Below are positions 60,643-64,000 of a DNA stretch of 64,000 nt, in pieces; position 1 is the first letter of the stretch; the number at the start of each line of letters is the position of its first letter. The DNA lies in contig NZ_FWXW01000005.1 in assembly GCF_900176335.1 (NCBI RefSeq), positions 1 through 64,000 of the forward strand. Reading direction: 5' to 3'. The notes under the pieces are model-generated. The model ran no database searches. It was not told the DNA's origin and worked only from the letters and a program-made list of their open reading frames with translations. Both the position numbers and the translations under genes were made by a program. This DNA comes from Papillibacter cinnamivorans DSM 12816 (lineage in GTDB: Bacteria > Bacillota > Clostridia > Oscillospirales > Oscillospiraceae).

Positions 60643-61359
60643 TTGGCAAGAAGGTATGACAGCGGAGAAGCCAAACGCAAAGCCATTCACGCAGCTGCGA
60701 CGCTATTTTTGGAGAAAGGATACCGTCACACCACAATCCGGGATATCTGCAGGAGAGCAAACATCTCCTCCGGTTCTTTATTTAATGTATGCAAAGATAA
60801 GGAGGCCATTTTATACGAATTGGTCGCATACATGTTCAGCAGCCAGTTTCAGGGGGCACAGGCGCTGCTGGGAGACAGTTTTTTCCCGGTGCAGATGTAT
60901 GCGATAGAAGCCGCCCTGCAGCTTGCAATGACGGAGCAGGACGAAAATATGCGCGATATCTATCTCACCGCATACATGCTCCCCTCCACATCGGCCTTTA
61001 TTTACCACCAGACGGCGAAAGAGCTGTCGATCCTCTTCGGCGAGAGGATGCCGGAATACAGCGAGCAGGATTTTTTCGAGTGCGAAATCGGGACAGGCAA
61101 CATGATGCGGGGGTATATCTCGATCCCCTGCGACGAAACCTTCACGCTGGAAAAGAAGATCCATAGGTTTCTGGATCTCAGTCTTGCGGCCTACCGGGTC
61201 TCGGAGACGCAGCGGCGGGAGGCCATCGACTCGGTCCTGCTGTTTGATCTGCGGGCCATCGCACGGCACATGATCGTGTCCGTCATGGAATGGATTCAAA
61301 TCGGGTTTCCGGCCGCGGATGAAAACCTATCCGACAGGATCTCCGAATTCAAGCGATAG
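60643..61359 (+). CDS. TetR/AcrR family regulator
   Basis: A 238-residue regulator. N-terminal helix-turn-helix: AAATLFLEKGYRHTTIRDIC with ISSGSLFNVCKDKEAILYEL; the C-terminal ~170 residues form the helical ligand domain. Start is TTG, seven bases after AAGGAG; no ATG fits. It precedes a large surface-protein gene by 136 bp on the same strand, which may be its target. Confidence 0.9.
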   Translation: MARRYDSGEAKRKAIHAAATLFLEKGYRHTTIRDICRRANISSGSLFNVCKDKEAILYELVAYMFSSQFQGAQALLGDSFFPVQMYAIEAALQLAMTEQDENMRDIYLTAYMLPSTSAFIYHQTAKELSILFGERMPEYSEQDFFECEIGTGNMMRGYISIPCDETFTLEKKIHRFLDLSLAAYRVSETQRREAIDSVLLFDLRAIARHMIVSVMEWIQIGFPAADENLSDRISEFKR

Positions 61360-61495
61360 AACCCTGTTCATACAATTCAATACAGCGCCATCAAACAGCT
61401 TCATGCACGAACCCCTTTTAACGCCAAATATGATTCAAACCCCGGAGGGCAGGCTTTTTAATATTGTGTAAATTCATGAAAGCGGGAGTGAAGAT

Positions 61496-64000
61496 ATGAA
61501 AAAGGCACTGAGTATGGTTCTGGCATTCACGATGATACTGGGCTTATTCACGGGTGTGAACTTTGGGTTCGGTATCTCGGCGAAGGCGGCAACCAACGAG
61601 AGCACCACGCTGGACAACAACAAGGAAGACGTGTTTGCCGCCCTGGGTTTCGACACCAGCGAAACGCCGGACGGCTACGACGCGGACACCACCAGCAACC
61701 CCTACGGACGGGACAAGACCACCGGGAACCAGGTGTTCGAGGTCCTGGCCGCCACCAGCGGAGGTACCATGCTGTACGGCAACAACGACAACACCGTACA
61801 GCCGACGGCTCTCAGTTCCATCAGCACCGGGGGAGTTTCCATGCCCACCGTCAAGCTGTTTTCCGGCGCTCCCGGCGACTTTAACGGTGACGGTCTCGCC
61901 GGCGAGGTGGCCTATGTTGGCTTCGACAGCCTTCACTATTTAAGTTCCACGACATCGAATCTCTGTCTTTACATCTATGACAGCGCCTTAAACACATACA
62001 GCGGCGCAAAGGATATCGGAGACGTAAACCCTTATTATACATACTCAGCAGCCAATGAAACCCAGAGGAAAAACCAGTCAGCGATGGACGCCGCCTGGCA
62101 GAACCTGCTGCAAATCGCCACGGGAGACTTCGACGGGGACGGCACCAGCGAGATCGCCGTCTACGTGGCCCAGAGCGGCAGCGCCCGGGTGGATATCTAC
62201 AAATACGGGGAAACCTCGAACGCCGCGGCCAACGCCTGGCTGGACATGAGCAACTGGACGAGGGTCTGGAGCTACGCCGTGAGTTCCGCCTCCAATGCCG
62301 TGCCCAATATGGTGTCTTTGGTTTCCGGTGACTTCAACCGGGACGGCGTGGACGACCTGGGCATCTCCTACGGCCGGGCGGTCTATAACGTAGCCTCCAC
62401 CAATGCATTTTTCGCCAATCCCGCCTACGCCATCTCCTATACTTACACCGGCAAGTGCCTGGAAGCCGACGCCAGCCAGGCACGGATCCTCTGGGGCGGC
62501 ACCAGCGGCATGCTCCAGTCCAACAGCGCGCTGGACCTGGGCGCCAGCACGTTCGGGAGCCTTATCCGGGTATCCCTCGCCTACGGCGACGCGGACGCGG
62601 ACGGAACGAAGGATCTGGTCATGGCGGGCGAGCCGTATGAGGACAGAAACGCCAACTTCCAGCGGGCCGTGGGCCTATACACCTATGCCGAAGGCGACGG
62701 CCTTGCCCTCACTGTTTCACAGTTAATCAAGGTTGTGGACGCGGAAAATATGGAATTCCCCACCTACGACAGCGACGGCAACCCCACCGGGAGCACCACG
62801 ACCAACACGGTGAGCAAAAACGGATTCGACACAAAAAATCTCAGCAGCCCGGTCATGCGGTGCAACGCCGCGGTGGTGACCCCGGACCGGAGCGGATATC
62901 CCTATATTTATGTGGACAGTACCCTCTGCAAATATCTGAACAAGAGCCTGAGCATCGCTTACGAACTCGACGACAGTAAATGTATCGACGGGAGCGGCAC
63001 GGATAACTCCTACCTTCCCTGGGCAACCACCAGGGATTCCACCTATTTAAGCAGCAACCTGTTCAACCTCATTGGAAATTCCAGTTACTGCGAATACGGT
63101 GCCGTGTCCGGGGACATCAACGGCGCGGGAAACCAGATCCTCCTGACTAACTACGTCGGCACCAGCAACACCTTTAATATGGGCTACACCGCCGCGGAGG
63201 TCTTTAATGAAAGCTACAGCGGCATGCGCGGCTCCTATAAGGGCTACAGCGTCCTGTACAAGGGCGGCTCTCTCGGCGTCACTGCCCAGAGCCATCCCAC
63301 CACCAGCGGTTCGCTGTGGGCTCTCTCCCCCACCGTAGTGGCCCTCACCATGCCGGACACCGACAAGGACACCACTTTGATCGAATACAGCGGCATCCAC
63401 TACCTGACCTACTCCGATCCGAAGGTGCTGGCGGTGATCGCGGCCGCCCCGTACTTCGAGGACGTGGACATCATCTCCGACTACGACTACGCCTGGCAGA
63501 ACACCACCTCCTGGGCCTCCACCAGCGGCTCGGGCTCCAGCAGCCTCGTGTCGGTGGACTTTGAGATCGGCGGGTATTTCGAGGGAGACTATACCATCGC
63601 CGGCGCCGCCGTGGGGATCGAGGCATCCGCAGGGTTTACGATGGAATGGGAAAACGAGACAACCAAGACCTACGAGTACACCCTGACCTTCGAAACCAGC
63701 CAGGACGAGGACTCGGTGGCCTTCTACTGCATCCCTACGGAATGTTATGTGTATTACATTTCCGTTCCGGACGGGAACGGCGGGTACACCAAGACCACGG
63801 ACATCCTCACCAACAGCTTCAGCCCCTGTTTCCAGATCCTGAGCCTGGACTACTATGAGTCCATCCAGGGGGACTATGATTCTTTGCCCCAGATCGAAGG
63901 CAAGGCCATCACCTCCACCCCGGGAGATCCTTCCAGCTATCCCTCCTCCACCAGCGGCTACAGCGTCATCGCCGCCTGGAACCAGGACCCCGCCGGGGTT
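61496..64000 (+). CDS. large secreted FG-GAP repeat protein (cut by window edge)
   Basis: At least 835 residues with no stop before 64000. A signal peptide (MVLAFTMILGLFTGVNFGFG, cleavage near AKAA) is followed by FG-GAP/integrin-type calcium motifs: GDFNGDGLAGEVAYV, GDFDGDGTSEIAVYV, GDFNRDGVDDLGISYG and GDADADGTKDLVMAGE. Around residues 660-760 a Ser/Gly-rich stretch of alternating polar and apolar residues (SVDFEIGGYFEGDYTIAGAA, ETTKTYEYTLTFETS) suggests an amphipathic beta region. ATG 61496 follows GGGAGTG. Likely a wall or extracellular adhesin or toxin-like protein; the missing C terminus prevents a call. Confidence 0.82.
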   Translation, partial: MKKALSMVLAFTMILGLFTGVNFGFGISAKAATNESTTLDNNKEDVFAALGFDTSETPDGYDADTTSNPYGRDKTTGNQVFEVLAATSGGTMLYGNNDNTVQPTALSSISTGGVSMPTVKLFSGAPGDFNGDGLAGEVAYVGFDSLHYLSSTTSNLCLYIYDSALNTYSGAKDIGDVNPYYTYSAANETQRKNQSAMDAAWQNLLQIATGDFDGDGTSEIAVYVAQSGSARVDIYKYGETSNAAANAWLDMSNWTRVWSYAVSSASNAVPNMVSLVSGDFNRDGVDDLGISYGRAVYNVASTNAFFANPAYAISYTYTGKCLEADASQARILWGGTSGMLQSNSALDLGASTFGSLIRVSLAYGDADADGTKDLVMAGEPYEDRNANFQRAVGLYTYAEGDGLALTVSQLIKVVDAENMEFPTYDSDGNPTGSTTTNTVSKNGFDTKNLSSPVMRCNAAVVTPDRSGYPYIYVDSTLCKYLNKSLSIAYELDDSKCIDGSGTDNSYLPWATTRDSTYLSSNLFNLIGNSSYCEYGAVSGDINGAGNQILLTNYVGTSNTFNMGYTAAEVFNESYSGMRGSYKGYSVLYKGGSLGVTAQSHPTTSGSLWALSPTVVALTMPDTDKDTTLIEYSGIHYLTYSDPKVLAVIAAAPYFEDVDIISDYDYAWQNTTSWASTSGSGSSSLVSVDFEIGGYFEGDYTIAGAAVGIEASAGFTMEWENETTKTYEYTLTFETSQDEDSVAFYCIPTECYVYYISVPDGNGGYTKTTDILTNSFSPCFQILSLDYYESIQGDYDSLPQIEGKAITSTPGDPSSYPSSTSGYSVIAAWNQDPAGV

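Overview
The window is a contiguous chromosomal segment of an anaerobic, Gram-positive-type bacterium, most probably a GC-rich member of the Clostridia (Bacillota). Signs of this are the rrn operon with 16S, tRNA-Ala(TGC) and tRNA-Ile(GAT), Clostridia-type gene orders (ecfA1-ecfA2-ecfT-truA), [FeFe] hydrogenases with a Rex-like operator, a sigma-54 activator paired with a short-chain fatty acid carrier, a 2-hydroxyacyl-CoA dehydratase system, rubredoxin, ferritin, SLH and lipoproteins, and lysine 2,3-aminomutase. Species cannot be named from sequence reading alone. Many promoters share near-consensus -35/-10 boxes with exactly 17 bp between them.

Layout. 1-2600: rrn operon on the minus strand (16S, tRNA-Ala, tRNA-Ile; 23S lies beyond the left edge) with three tandem promoters. 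2.9-6.5 kb: metAA, a lipoprotein VanX-type dipeptidase, an iron alcohol dehydrogenase, and a HEAT-like gene broken by two homopolymer frameshifts. 6.9-9.9 kb: a two-gene 2-hydroxyacyl-CoA dehydratase system whose activator is fused to one subunit. 10-14.2 kb: a membrane protein, an SH3b lipoprotein and a CoA-disulfide-reductase-like flavoprotein with a degenerate rhodanese tail. 14.4-18 kb: PAS/sigma-54 activator, a clear sigma-54 promoter, a small membrane protein and an AtoE-type carrier. 18-27.4 kb: a long minus-strand housekeeping run (methyltransferase, ECF transporter, truA, DUF5711-like, cvpA, pgsA, clpE-like). 27.5-31.5 kb: an island punctuated by three copies of a structured ~285-bp repeat (a fourth is at 6.6 kb), holding a pyruvyl-transferase/FrhB fusion and an AT-rich membrane protein. 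31.7-40.9 kb: Lrp regulator, DUF6512, isochorismatase family, ferritin, nitroreductase, MBL hydrolase, rubredoxin, a GntR-ABC operon, and a kinase-like/nuclease-like fusion followed by a variant HPRT. 40.9-50 kb: alpha/beta hydrolase, XRE-cupin regulator, SLH protein, two LuxR regulators, two secreted proteins divergent from a two-component system. 50.3-55.8 kb: sensory hydrogenase HydS, SpoIIE phosphatase, a truncated HydB-like subunit, HydA and a NuoE-like ferredoxin, tightly overlapping and preceded by a Rex-like box. 56-56.6 kb: a promoter-driven structured RNA candidate and a hairpin array. 56.6-60 kb: LysR regulator, kamA and a Ddl-like ATP-grasp ligase. 60.6-64 kb: TetR regulator and the start of a large FG-GAP surface protein cut by the window edge.

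Leads most likely to be new: (1) the ~285-bp repeat family, four copies, with compensatory changes in its hairpins; (2) the ~300-nt RNA candidate at 56072-56373, whose 10-bp closing stem begins exactly at the predicted transcription start; (3) the five-hairpin repeat family sitting next to terminators; (4) the KamA + ATP-grasp operon; (5) the kinase-like/nuclease-like protein coupled to an HPRT with Arg in the usual catalytic Asp position. No CRISPR array, prophage or transposase was seen.
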